From Rostratula benghalensis (lineage: Eukaryota; Chordata; Aves; Charadriiformes; Rostratulidae), in NCBI GenBank assembly GCA_013399305.1, contig VXAI01000088.1, positions 1,108,341-1,172,340 on the forward strand: a stretch of DNA of 64,000 bases, given 5' to 3'. Each line of letters begins with the position of its first letter. The first letter of the stretch is position 1. Shown here piece after piece: positions 9,011-20,731 of this stretch. The position numbers and the translations under genes were made by a program. Under the pieces are notes generated by a model. It searched no databases and had not been told where the DNA came from. It saw only the letters and a program-made list of their open reading frames with translations.

Positions 9011-12000
9011 CCATCTAAACAGTTAAACAAAAATAAAGGCTATAAGTACAGCTTGTGGCAATTTATTATTGCCATTTCCACATGGCACTAAATGCTAATG
9101 TAAAAAATACTGTGGACCCCTTTCTAATATGTTTTAAAGTGAAATTGGAAACATATTTCTGTGTAACAAGTCACTAGGCACAACTTCTTGGGGAATAATG
9201 GTCAATGTTTTATGGGATTGCTTGTTAAAGTTGTTTCTAAATGGGAAGGACCCCAGGGAAGCTGGCATGAACAGTAAACATTCAAAGGAATAATTTGTGG
9301 TGACAAGTGATTCCTTCAGTATTTATTTAACATTTAAAATTTGTCTGAATGAAAAAGGAGGCCAAAGACTGGCTAGGTCTGTGCTTTGCTCCTGACTGTC
9401 TGCCTCTGTTCATCACGGGTTTCTCCAGGTTAAGGCAGCCCTGGGGATGCTGGCAGGAGATAGCCCAGCTGATTCCTGGAAGCCATGAAGGCGATGAGAT
9501 TTGCTCATTGTCCTGTGTGGTTGACTCTGCTCACGCGGAGCTCGTAACACATGCCACGGCTCGGGTCATTTCCCTTCCCCCTAGTGAAAAATATAGGAAC
9601 AAATATTTGTTTCTTAAATGCTTCATGAACTGCATTTTCTAAAGTGCTGTGAAGACCTGGGGACACCGCACCGTGCTCAGGAGACCGTTTCTCAAGTAAA
9701 ACCCAAACCAAACCAATAAACAACAAAACAAACCCAGAAATATATAAGGAATAAAAAGGTCATGATCCAGCCTGCCCCGACATCCCCACCACCACCACGT
9801 CTGTGCTTACCCCTGTGTCCTAGACTGTGCAAAAATGGTGCTGAGACCTCTGCAGAGGAGTGCACCACCAGACCTCTGTGTGACCACCGTAAGGAGCCTG
9901 CAGCATTATCAGTTGTTGAGAAGGATAAAAAGTACTTTACACAGATTTTTGTGCTGAACCCATCAATTAATTTTAATACAAGTGGCTTCGGCGTGTTTAC
10001 GAGCTTGATATTCTCTCTCCCTTCTGAAATCTGTGCAGGACCATCCCACATACTCTGGGCCAGCGTTGTGTCTGCCACCTTGCAGCTGTTCAGAGGGGGA
10101 AAATTGTAGTGCACCCTTTCAAATATATGATGCTTCTCCTGCCCGTGCCAAACGGAATTTGACAAAAAGAGAAAATATACATGACAAATATTGTTTCTTC
10201 AGAATAGACTCCCAGACAGATTAATGGTGACAGCCTTTACAGAAACTCTGAATTTTGAATGGTTACGTTTTAATCATGATAAATAAAAACCAGACGTGGA
10301 ATGGAAAGCAAATACAAAAAAGGTTTATGCAAGGCCAAACGAGATTCATTTTGAATTTGTAATTAATAGTTAGAGAAGAGATTTATCAGTGCTCACCCAA
10401 ATATATTTTTCCCCAGGAAAATAAACCTGAATAAATGATTGTATTCTAAAGCACTGACAGATCTGGGGTTTTAGCTAGCACAGGTTTCTTTTTCACATAA
10501 TCAATGTTTTCAAAAAGTGTTATTGTTCCAAATAACTTAAAAGAAATTTGCTCGGTATTGACTTTTAAGTCTATTTTGCTACCTAGCCATCTCTCCTCCA
10601 GATTATTTGCCTATTTTAACAATATTCAGTAATCATAAACAGTATTAGTATTTCAGGTATTTAAGGACCTAGGTTTGGGGTATTTTTAAAAGTAAGGATA
10701 TTACCGTAGGTCTTTTTATCATTAATGTCTTCTTTCATCAGAACTAGAAGGGCAACAGGTATTTGTATTTTTCTTTATGTTCAAATTGTTATGCCTTCTG
10801 AACTAACCCCTTGGGTTGTTCACATTAGTTACTGAGTATCTCACTACATGCTCTCCTTTGTTAGAAAAAAACAGTAATCTACACGTAAAAATGGCTTTTC
10901 CTGTAGTAACAACAGATATTTTGCCCTTATTCCCATTTTTTGGCAATTGCTCCTGACTTCTGAATGAGGAAAAAACCTGAGTCACGGTTGGAAGGTACGT
11001 TCAGACAACCTAAGTTTGCCCTCTGAATCGGGGCCAGCACATCTGCTCCACGTGCATGTTGTTGAGCCACCTGGAGGGAAGCATTGGCCTCACGTGGAGT
11101 TTACTACTTCTTTACTAAAGTATGGCAACATGTGGCTGGAGCTGTACAGAGAGGCTGGCACAAACTCCTCCCTGAAGCGTTTTCCAATCTGCAGAGGTAT
11201 AACATACTCTGAACTCTCAATATGACTATAGTAATGGGGATATTTCTACTCACGATTCAGTCTCTCTTCTCCCTTGCTGGAAACAGAGTGTATTAGGCTC
11301 ATCTTTAAATTGGGCATTATGGAATTTGGAATTTATTAAAGATTCAAGTAGAAATTTTGCTCCACTTTTGCTGAAAGACAACACCCTCCTCGATTTTTAT
11401 GGGAAAAGATTACTTTCAAAGGTTGCTTGACCTTGCCAGCAGAGAAATGTTGTAAAATGATATGAATGTACCTGGATTGTGTGGATGCTCTGTGTGTATG
11501 CACAGAGAAAGGCACAATGTTCCGCTATACTTACTGCTAAAAGACATTCACTGTTGTGTCTGTAACATCCAAGAAATGGTGAAGATAGTCTCAGCCCTTG
11601 ACTAGAAGAAGAAAATTAAAGAAGAGGGGGAAAAAAAAAAAAACAGAGAAGAAAATATTCGGGAGTGTGCCAGTATCTATTTCGCTGTTACACCACTATT
11701 TTGTGGGCACTGCAGGAAGTGCCTAGCAGGCATCTGAAACGAGAAGGGGGCAGACTGACAGATAGGAAGACAACCCTTGATCTCTCAATTCTGGCCCTTT
11801 TCAGGTGGCTGAAGGTCCGAAATCTCCACGTCACCGTGCAAGCTGCGCAGGTATCCATTGTAGCCACACACATTGTCATATGTTTTTGCTTCCCCTCAGC
11901 CCAGGGTCTGTGGCAGCTCTCCAACATCCTCTTCGTGTGTTATTGTACTGCTGCCGTCCCCCGTAGCAGAGTGTGAGGTTCTTTCTTCTTTGAAATTATT

Positions 12001-13886
12001 TCCCATGCCATTCCCAGACCTTGGTCGTCTTCCAAGTCCTCCCTAATCAATCTAGCATTGTAGGATGTCAGCTCTCATTTTCTTTCCTATGAGCTTATGT
12101 GACTATACATTTTATATTTGTGGCATAACAGTCTTTCTGTTCCCGACTTTTGTTCATTAGTTTCTTTCTTCCCCGAGAGGTTTTCTTCTCTTACTCTTTG
12201 GCCTCTCACTGAATCATCACCACCTCCTTCTTCCTCTGTGCAGCATAGCTGTGAGAATATTTTCAAGGAAAGGCAAATCAGCAAAGTGTGTATTTCCTGA
12301 TGTTACTGCACTTATCGGAGGTCCCTGTGCTCTGTCTTGGGAAAAAGTATGTAACAAAAGAAGCCATCTACACTTTTACCTTGGGGCTGCACTGAAGCCC
12401 AAAAAAAAAAAAAAAAAAAAAGACATAAACTGAGAGTAATACAAAACTTGTCAGGCTTCTTCTGGTGAAAGGTTGACATGACTGCGGGGCCAGACCGTGC
12501 CCTAGATAAGTGAGTTCCACGAAAGCTTAAGAAAAGGCTCTGGTTTACCTTTACTTACCCTTTTTTCCCCTTGTTTCCTTCCATCTGTCCTTATGCAAGA
12601 CAGGCTTGGGGTTTCATCACTTGGAGGGCAACGCTGAGAGAAGGCACCTCATCCAAATGTGCTTGTGGTGGTGCCTGACTTCATCTCCCCTGTCACGTCC
12701 AAACCCCTGTGGGACAAAAAACGATGGGTGGTGAGGAGCTGCTGCCTTTCTGCTCTCCACCACAACTGCAGGACAGACTGACCCCATGAACAGGATTCAC
12801 TGCAGGGAGTAGCTGCCCTGCTGACCACCAAGTGGGAAAATTGCAGTGCTGGGGGGAGCAGGGGATGAAGGGTTAAAGACAAGGGGGAAAGGTAAATCAG
12901 GACTGAGAATGGTATTATTGTTCTCTCCTCCTGTTCTTCTTCTGCGGGGTTTGCACACTGTAATGCACAAAGAGGTGATTGCTTTCTCCTGCTTGTCTCG
13001 CCGCACTGCTGAGTGATGGAGTTAATTGGCTTTACACTGGGAGCATCTCTGTTTCCAGGCTGATGCTGTAGGGCTGAGGTAGAGCATTAGGTCAGATGGA
13101 TTAATTTTTTGGTAGGGAATCATCAGTCAGCAAGAGCTGGGTACAGCATGTTCTGGCTGTGATCCTTTTCTGCTTCTTTCTTGGCTGTGTAGGACTGGCA
13201 AAACCAAATATTTTTATTATTTTGTTTGTGTGCGCCCCCTCCCCCTCCCCTCTTTAATGTGTGTAAACAGTGGTTCTCAGGATGATGTCTCAATTGCAAA
13301 ACTTGATTTTTCCAAGGGAAAAAAAAAAGGCTAATTTGTTAGGATTCAAACAGCATAATGGAATAATGCTCAGCTTTTCTGGAACAAATTTTATTAGCAA
13401 ACGTTTTCAGTTAACGCAGGAGAGAAATAATTGCACCATCAGCATGTATGGAATAATACATTCATCCCAGAGCATATGATTTTTTTTTTAACTATTGCAT
13501 TTCTTTTGATTTTGAGCCAATGTATACTTGCAGGGAATTAAGAGGAGGAAATGAGTACAAAGCAGGATGACTGGTCAATAAACACCATAGTGATAAGGTT
13601 TCATGTTCTTCTTCCTTGCTTGGCATACTCCATCACTGAACCCTGCATGATATATTGTACCAAGGAGGACACAGCTTTCATTGTAGTCACAAGAGGACAC
13701 ATATCCTAAGCAAAGCTGACATTTTGGCAGGGGGAGAGGTGAGGGGAGACATATGCCAATACGTGACACTGTTTTGAATCAGACAGGAGTTTCCTGTTAT
13801 AATCCAAAAATAATAGCCATGATTTTTGTCCAAGAGAAAGGTAAGTCTCGGGAAACAATGCAAGGCCTTTTTCACCCCAATTCAGA
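9011..13886. other. No gene seen; AT-rich DNA with poly(A) tracts
   Basis: Frames of up to 157 codons (9692-10165, -) show no family. An A/C-rich tract lies at about 9698-9738, an A13 at 11631-11643 and an A21 at 12401-12421. The 9900-10440 part has AT-rich, motif-dense texture (TTTTAATCATGATAAATAAA, GTAATTAATAG) and could be a conserved element, but this is unverified. A C-rich CCCCCTCCCCCTCCCC run sits near 13237-13251. Confidence 0.45.
12401..12421. repeat. Poly(A) tract (21 A)
   Basis: A pure run of 21 A follows actgaagccc. No AATAAA lies in the preceding 30 bases and no source gene is recognised, so a retrocopy cannot be claimed. Confidence 0.85.
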
Positions 13887-14830
13887 TTACGTACATCTTT
13901 CATGAGCAAATGTTGTCACGAAATAGCGAAAGCCATAGCAACAGCAAGCACTGTTGCTGGCGTTGCTAGTGGAAGCGGGTGGCATGCTCCCAGCATGACT
14001 CACTGTCCTCTGCACACAAGCCGAACCAAAAGCATCGTTTGTACGTGGAGATGTGTACCTGGGTGGGACAGACCCCATCAGGATGCTGGCCTCATCACCC
14101 TGGCTGTTTGTTTCTGCTGACCGCATCCAGGACGGCCGCTTTCTTCTCTGGTGAAACCCACCCACTGAACGCTGCCTGTCTGTGGTACAACGTGACTGTG
14201 CCCCTTCCCTCCGCTTGCCTGCTCCCGTTAGCTCATGTGGCCCCTGGTTTTGGGCCATGGCCGTCGTAACAGACTGCCACACAGGAAAGGAAATGCCCCT
14301 TCAATTATTTTGCGCTTATTTATTGCACAGTCAAAATTATTTTTCTTTTGTACAAGATAATCTGTTTCTCCTTCTAGATAATTCCCCTTGTTTTTCCCCA
14401 CTGGCAGCTGGCTCTCTTTATTGTCACTCTGGTTTTTACCAGAGCAGTGCAGGAAGGACGTTAGGAGCAGCCCCATGCTTGTGTGAAACATCTTGCCAGA
14501 TCCTGTCATCAAGGGAAGACAGAGCTGCAAGAAACAGGCACCCATGGGAGCGATGAGGAGGTCTGAGGGGGTGCCTGGTGTGCGCAGAACAAGCAGTCTC
14601 AGGGTATTCAAGTAGTGCAGACCTTGGTCTGGTGCACCCTTGGCCCAGGAGAAAGGGATGGAGGACAGCAACAGCTCCTGCCCACACTTCTGGGGGGGGA
14701 CATTGTACTCAAAGATGTCCACCCAAAAGCTGAGACATTGACACTTGCTGCTTCCTGCTCTTATACATCCATGGATGTCACATACAAATACATTTGTATA
14801 CAAATATAGAGTGGGTGTGTCATCTCTCAT
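13887..14830. other. GC-richer island with long but unrecognised minus-strand frames
   Basis: Two minus-strand frames of 131 codons (13887-14282) and 200 codons (14228-14830) overlap in different phases, and several plus-strand frames overlap them. The 200-codon frame is the longest in the window. In 64 kb read six ways, about one frame of this length is not surprising by chance. Its translation has no domain, signal peptide or repeat that I recognise, and its 3' part becomes AT-rich and Lys/Asn-rich, as non-coding DNA would. I do not call a gene. Confidence 0.35.
14782..14805. repeat. Alternating inverted repeat (ATACAAAT / ATTTGTAT)
   Basis: ATACAAAT (14782-14789) is separated by AC from its exact reverse complement ATTTGTAT (14792-14799), which continues into ACAAAT so that 14792-14805 is itself a perfect 14-bp palindrome. 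The local DNA can pair in two alternative ways. Confidence 0.75.
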
Positions 14831-17365
14831 CCATTTTCCCCTCTCCCACAGATGACTTTTGTCCCTAACACCACTTCTTGCAGTCTTGTGAGTGGGTGTA
14901 TCTGATTCATGTGGAGTCCTCGGACCACATGGAGCACTAAGATCTGCTCTTCACAGGAGATCTGGATTTCATATCGCATTTCAGCTGGTGGGAAAGCGAT
15001 ACCTCCAGGGCATATACATCTCTTTGGGCTTCTTAAAGCCAGGGTTGCAGAATAGCCCAAGAAGTATCTGTAAGAATAAAGGGTTTGTCAGCTCCTCATA
15101 AGTTGAAAAAAAAAAGATTTCAAAAAAATCTAAAACTTTCATGGCATGTCAAATGTTCATGTTACTGTCATTTTTGTTAAAAAAATCAACTCATTCTTTG
15201 TAAATAGTTGAGCATATGCATCACTGTCTGGAAATCTGTCTGAGAGCATTATGTGATCTCTTCAAGTGAATCCATTTATTTTTTTTTTAATTTTTTAATT
15301 TTTTTTTTAAATTTGCTCCTCTCCCATCTGCTTCCTTAAGTAAAAGTGACAGAAGTTTCATTTCTGTTCACAAGGAGGTCATGGTTCCTTGCAGACTCAC
15401 ATATCTGACAGTGACTTCTGGGAACATCCCCTTTCTAGAGAGCAAGGCTTTCTGTCCAGGGAAAAAAAAAAAAAAATTGAAGTTTTGTTTGAAAAAAGAT
15501 GATAAATCGTAAAATGGCAGAAGCTGTCACATGTAAAACTAAGTTTATAAGCTAAAGGCATAATGAAGTAAATATTTCTCCATGTCTGAATGCGGTAAGC
15601 ATTGGTTCTCCATCTTTGTGTGGTGGCATATCAGCTGTTTTAGGAACTTTGCTCCTAAGAGTAAGTTTTTAGACACTTCCTTTTGCTGAGAAGCTCTTGA
15701 TTTTGGTCATAGGGTTCTTGAGTTTTCTCACCAGGAACTGCTTTCGTTTGTTGTTTTGGTTTCTTGAGGGGAAGTTCATGTCTTCAAAGGATTGCTGGGT
15801 GCTTTTACGTTTATATATAAGCATCTCAGCTTGCTGTGGAACTGGGATCTGTGTGATCCATCAGAGACAGCATAATGCACCGTAGAGAGATCTTGTGGCT
15901 GCAGTCCATGTATTTTGTCAGGAATCCTGGGGGTCTAATATGTTAAGTATTATGTTTCACAAGGTTAAAAAACCTTTTAAAATAGGCATCTTTAAAAATC
16001 CAAAATATATCAAAGTTGTGTAATGGAAAGGACACAAGAACAAGCCTCTACTTCTCACTTGCTTTCTAGTCCCTGTGGAATAATGTATTAATAGTTATTG
16101 TAGTGTGAAGATATCTGGTTCAGCAGATTTTGATCACAAGACCTTGAATTTCAATTAGGATGTTATGCCTCAACAAGCGTCAGGTCTGAGGCATTCAGAA
16201 TATTAATATCTACTTCCCAAATATTCTATTGGAAAAACTCCACATTTATCACAATGAAAATGGGAGATGCATTAAGCAAGGGGGGAAAAAATAATTTACA
16301 AGTGCACCCTAATTTTGTGTGTAATTTATTTCTCTTTCATGATGTGACCATTATCTAAGAACTATATCTGCAAGCTTGACATTATTAATACAAATAGTGT
16401 TTTAATAAAATCTTTTAATCGACCCCACTTTTTCCCTTATGGCTCATTTATAATCCTGACGGTGAGTAAACAGGATAGATATTTAACTCTATCTGCTGCT
16501 TCCTGCACACCAGAAATCTCACAGACACTCTAGGTGTAGGAGTGATCTAGCTTTAATATTTTTATTTGTGTTCATTATGACATGAGTGGACATATATTTG
16601 CACGTATTGCCAAACTACATTGATTATAACTCCCATGTGCCTTCTGGACCTGTTTCAATACAACTCTATTGTTTGCAAACAAGATCTCCAATAAACAATG
16701 GTCTTTGTTCCTTCTCTAATTTGTATTCTTCTTTTTCTGGAGTAGTAAGTGTTAACACATGTGATGAAGGAAGGAGGTCTATGAGTTAATGTATCATAAC
16801 TGTGCATGCCAGTAGACTGGACAGATGTTCCCAAAGATAACTGCAGCTTAAAATACAAGCAAGTTCTGCCTTTGTGATGGGCACTCAAGGAAATGACAAC
16901 AGTCTTAAATACTGTAATTTTTTGTATTCTTACAACATTTTAAGAGAAAATATTTTTGTGTTAGTATCAGCAGTTTTTCTTTTTATACGGTATCAAGATG
17001 AGAAATATTGTATCCACAAGCAGAGAGCCCTGAAATATTCTTGTGTGGGTGTCTAGCTTTTCAGCTCAGGTGCTAGAATGAAGTAGTAGGGACTGTTGTA
17101 GTATCTGCATGTATATGTATGTATATTTACATTGAGTTTTTGTTTGATAAAAATCAATCAAAACAGGATAATAAGGAAAAAGTTGATATAATAATTATGA
17201 AGTCTTAATAAAATGGCACTTCAAAGGAAGTTTAAACTCAGGATTTATTAAATACACCTTAAGAACTGGCTTAAAGGACCACAACCACTCTGTTTATCAT
17301 GGAAATTTTGGTCCTTTTTTTGAGGGACCTTTTGAGGAAGCTGTGGCTGTTACTAAACCAGGTAT
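14831..17365. other. No gene seen; AT-rich DNA
   Basis: The stretch contains the T10-AA-T6-AA-T10 mirror tract (15279-15308) and an A15 (15462-15476). The reading frames are at most 77 codons and unrecognised. Confidence 0.55.
15279..15308. repeat. Mirror-symmetric T tract T10-AA-T6-AA-T10
   Basis: The run is read directly from the sequence and is perfectly mirror-symmetric around the central T6. Such A/T tracts are rigid and tend to exclude nucleosomes. No element is attached. Confidence 0.85.
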
Positions 17366-17746
17366 TTTTAGTCTGGAGAAGAGAAGACTGAGGGGGCATC
17401 TGATCAACACCTAAAAATACATAAAGAGTGGGTGTAAAGAGGAAGGGGATAGTCTTCTTTCACTGGTGCCCAGTGACAGGACAAGAAGAAATGGCACAAA
17501 CTGGAACATATGAAGTTCCATCTAAACACAATGAGAAACTTCACATTGCAGGTGGCAGAGCCCTGGCAGAGTCTGCCCAGAGAGGTGGTAGAGTCTCTGT
17601 CTCTGGAGACATTCAAAACCCACCTTGACAAGTTCTTGTGCAACCTGCTCTAGGAGGACCTGCTTTGGCAGGGGGTAGGGGTGCGGTGGACTGGATCATC
17701 TTCAGAGGTCTCTTCCAACTCCATATTATTCTTTGATTCTGTGAAA
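17366..17746 (+). mobile_element. CR1 LINE 3' fragment (about 380 bp, 5'-truncated)
   Basis: This is the longest clear CR1 copy. It runs through landmarks of the CR1 3' region in order: 'ctggagaagagaagactgag', 'atctgatcaacacctaaaaa', 'ggtgcccagtgacaggacaa', 'ggcacaaactggaacata', 'ctgcccagagaggtggtaga', 'gagacattcaaaacccacct', 'gcaacctgctctaggaggac', 'ctttggcagggggtaggggt' and 'gaggtctcttccaactcc', then the octamer tail ATTCTTTG, ATTCTGTG. It matches the CR1 type whose text includes 'cctgctctagg' and 'gatcatcttcagaggtc', a different subfamily from the copy at 20419. It contains no reverse transcriptase coding sequence; the frames on either strand (66-79 codons) are shadows of the repeat. Confidence 0.95.
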
Positions 17747-20418
17747 AGGTCATTTCTAATGCCTTCTCCTTGCTGTCAGCAGACCTCTTTGTGCTGAGGG
17801 ACAATGATCTAGGGAGGTACAACCTAAAATGAACAGGTTTTATGATAGTGAAAATACACTTTTCTGGTGGCTGATGCTTATGTAGAGGGTAAAGAGATGC
17901 ATTTATAAAGGTTCTGTTTCTATAAACTTAGTAATTTCCACAATCGTTGGCACAGACTACTTTAGGGGGTACTGGATCATTATTTCAACAGACCAGAGGA
18001 CTGTACTCTGTGATGTCTGTAGACTTCCAGTGACATCTCTACAAATTTAGCTGAAGTATATTACCAAGAAAAAGAAAAAAAATAATTTTCTTGAAAAGAT
18101 CACATCACTAATCTGTGGAATTCATTAGGAAAAAAAAGCATAATATAGTTAACCTGGCAATTGAGCACACTATTGTTTGCCATTTGGATGGCTTAGGTTG
18201 TTATAAGATGCACAGTGTGCCAAAAATTATGAAAAATGTTTTGAAATTTTGAATTTCATATGATTTTGAAAATTGAAAATGACAATGATGTTTGTACAGC
18301 TTCTTCTGGTATGTGTAGCCCCCTCACTTCAGTAAGTTATCTCATGTTGATATTTTATATCAGTAATCACATAAGGTATATTTTGTGCTCTAAACAGCAG
18401 AATTTGGGCCACAGTGAAAACGGATGTAACTCTCATTTTCTATTTTGCCCGACAGTTTGGCCTATTGCTTTCCCAAAATTTTTTAAAGAGCATAATAAGA
18501 TTTTTTGTTGTTGTTGCTGTATCTTAGTTACAGAAATCAGGGTTTCAGCCAGGGCACAGCATGGATTAGAGTGAGTGACACTAGTTTCTGCACCAAAAGG
18601 TTGAAAATAAAGACAATGAAGGCTGAAGGGCGGGGGGTCTCTTAGTGACGCTTTCCCTCTAGGCAACCACAGTCTCTAACCAGAACTAAATCAGCTAATT
18701 GGAATCCTCTCTTTGAAACATTGATCGATTCCCAGATAGAATAATGAACTGCTAAAACATCACAGGCTGGAATAAATTGTTACTAAAATCTTTCTATTAC
18801 TAGAACAGGAAAAAAAACCAAAAAACAAACCACCAAAACACTTAAAAGTCTAAACCAGGTAAATCTCATATAAAGCTTAGCAAAATATATCCAAAAAAGT
18901 ACTACTACTCACAATAGAATACATTTTAATTGACATTTGACTTGAAGTCCAGTAAAAATATTATGGTTTCACTGTCACATATCTACAGAGTCTATACACA
19001 ATTAATTAATTTTTGTTCAAGGTTTTGTAACTTCATACTGCAAAAAAAACCCACTACCAAACCTCTTGCTGATTCATCTTATGATATTTATTTTATTAAT
19101 GCTTAAATATTCCCTTTCTGTTTCAATTGTAGTATAATAATATGGCAGTAATTCAAAGGAAAATTAAATTACCGATTATGTTGCAAATAAAATATCAACT
19201 GTTCTTATGTGCAGCCTGTTCTGATTTAATTTGGTTTTGGGAGGCTTAATGCCACAACATAGAATAGAGAAAGGAAAAAAGACAATAGGACATGAGTTAA
19301 GGAAAGTGTTTGAGTAACTGTAGGAGAAAATTATTTCTGAAATTTATAGTTAAGGCTAAGAGTGACAGGGAAGAGCAGGAATATGTTGGGGGAATGTAAG
19401 CTTGTGTTGGTACTTAGTGAGGTGATTGCATGGAAAGATGTTCAGCTGGTGCATACAGTGATGGGTACACTGTTTAGTCCCTTAGAAATTAGCTAAGATG
19501 GGAAAAAAATACATTTAGAAAAAGAAGTATTAATCTGCCCGTTCCTCTTAAAAGAAATGCTTATGATAACTGCTGTTGGTTTTTGGCAATCTTTGTAATA
19601 ATCTATTTTTTTGATGGATAGCTAAAAATACTTTCCTGTCCTTCAGAAGAAATTCAGATGGTTTATTTGGGGTCTGATATAATCTGTATTTACTGAGTAT
19701 TCACTTAATTAGGGAGTTTTCTCAAAATAAAGGACTCTGCCAAGCAGAAATCAGAATGAGTTCATGAACTTGGCCCAGGATGGGCTGAAGAAGAGGATCT
19801 GTCTCAAACAGATCAATCCCTGTACTGAAAACAGGAGAGTGGATGTGGTTCCAAAGTTTATCAGGGTTTATTTAAAGCTTTATTTGGGGTTTGAAAGTAG
19901 CACCTTGTTTGCCACCCAGTTAGCAGCCTGCTGCCAATGGTTGAAGGAATGGCAGTGTGATGAGTAGGAATTATCCATGGCCCCAGGTAGATTCTCAGTG
20001 ATAGTGAGACCTGTGCTGTTAACCCGCTCTGAGAAAAAGAAATAATCCTTGTTATATTTGCAGGGTTTAGTTCTCTTCAGACTCAAATTTTGTATTTCTC
20101 ACTCCTTCTCAGTCACAAGTACAGCAGAGAAGCATTTTACCCAAATGCATTTGGTAGCTCCAGTGTGAGGGCTATTTTGAGGAACTTAGTATTTCTTGCC
20201 TAGTGAAACTCTCTTGGAAGCAGAAAGCTCCTCTGTGTGGGGATGGGCTTCAGGCTGCCCTTGTCTGCAGCAATGGGAGAGATGGAGAGGCTGGAGATGG
20301 GAGAATATCCTCACTCCTTTTCCACTGAATGAAAAAACACGAACTCAGAGACAACCGGTCTGCTTGTCCCCAGGTGGCTCAGGGGTGTGCTGCCTTCAGG
20401 AGACCAGTTCTGTGCTAA
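17747..20418. other. No gene seen; AT-rich DNA with A/C-rich tracts
   Basis: (TTG)n-like DNA lies at 18501-18519 and A/C-rich tracts at about 18803-18840 and 19041-19062. The reading frames are at most 104 codons and unrecognised. Confidence 0.55.
18501..18519. repeat. Short T/(TTG)n simple repeat
   Basis: T6 is followed by GTT units. A similar (GTT)n tract recurs at 61262-61286. Confidence 0.75.
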
Positions 20419-20731
20419 TAGAAAGGAGGTTGTAGTGAGGGAGGGTCGGTTTCTGCTCCCAAATTACAAGCAAGAGGGAATGTCCTCAAGTTCCACCAGG
20501 GGAGGTTTGGGTTAGATATTAGGAAACATCATGTGTCATCAAACATTGGAAGAGGCTGTCCAGGGGAGTGGTGGAATCACCATCCCTGGAGGTATTTGAA
20601 AGACTTGTTAGTTCTAGTGCTGAGGGACATGGTTTAGTGGTAACTTGGCAATGCTAGGCTAAAGATTGGACTTGATCATCTTAAAAGGCCTCTTTCAACC
20701 AAACAATTATATGATTCTGTTATTCTGCTAG
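20419..20731 (+). mobile_element. CR1 LINE 3' fragment (about 310 bp, 5'-truncated)
   Basis: The copy begins abruptly at 'gaaaggaggttgtagtgagg' and follows the CR1 3' consensus through 'cctcaagttccaccagggga', 'gggttagatattaggaaaca', 'ggaagaggctgtccagggga', 'gtggaatcaccatccctgga', 'gctgagggacatggtttagt', 'acttggcaatgctaggctaa', 'ggacttgatcatcttaaaag' and 'gcctctttcaacc'. It ends in degraded octamers (ATTATATG, ATTCTGTT, ATTCTG). The text is of a different CR1 subtype from the copy at 17366. Non-coding and 5'-truncated. Confidence 0.95.

Noticed and set aside
10983..11060. Possible minus-strand CR1 tail (CACGGTTGGAAGGTACG...)
   Set aside because: The similarity to the CR1 3' end is limited to about 12 bases, and the octamer tail and following consensus are missing.
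8489..14830. Reading frames of 131-200 codons as protein-coding genes
   Set aside because: Lengths fit chance in 64 kb read in six frames. The translations have no recognisable domain, frames overlap on both strands, and no convincing splice-site pair was seen.
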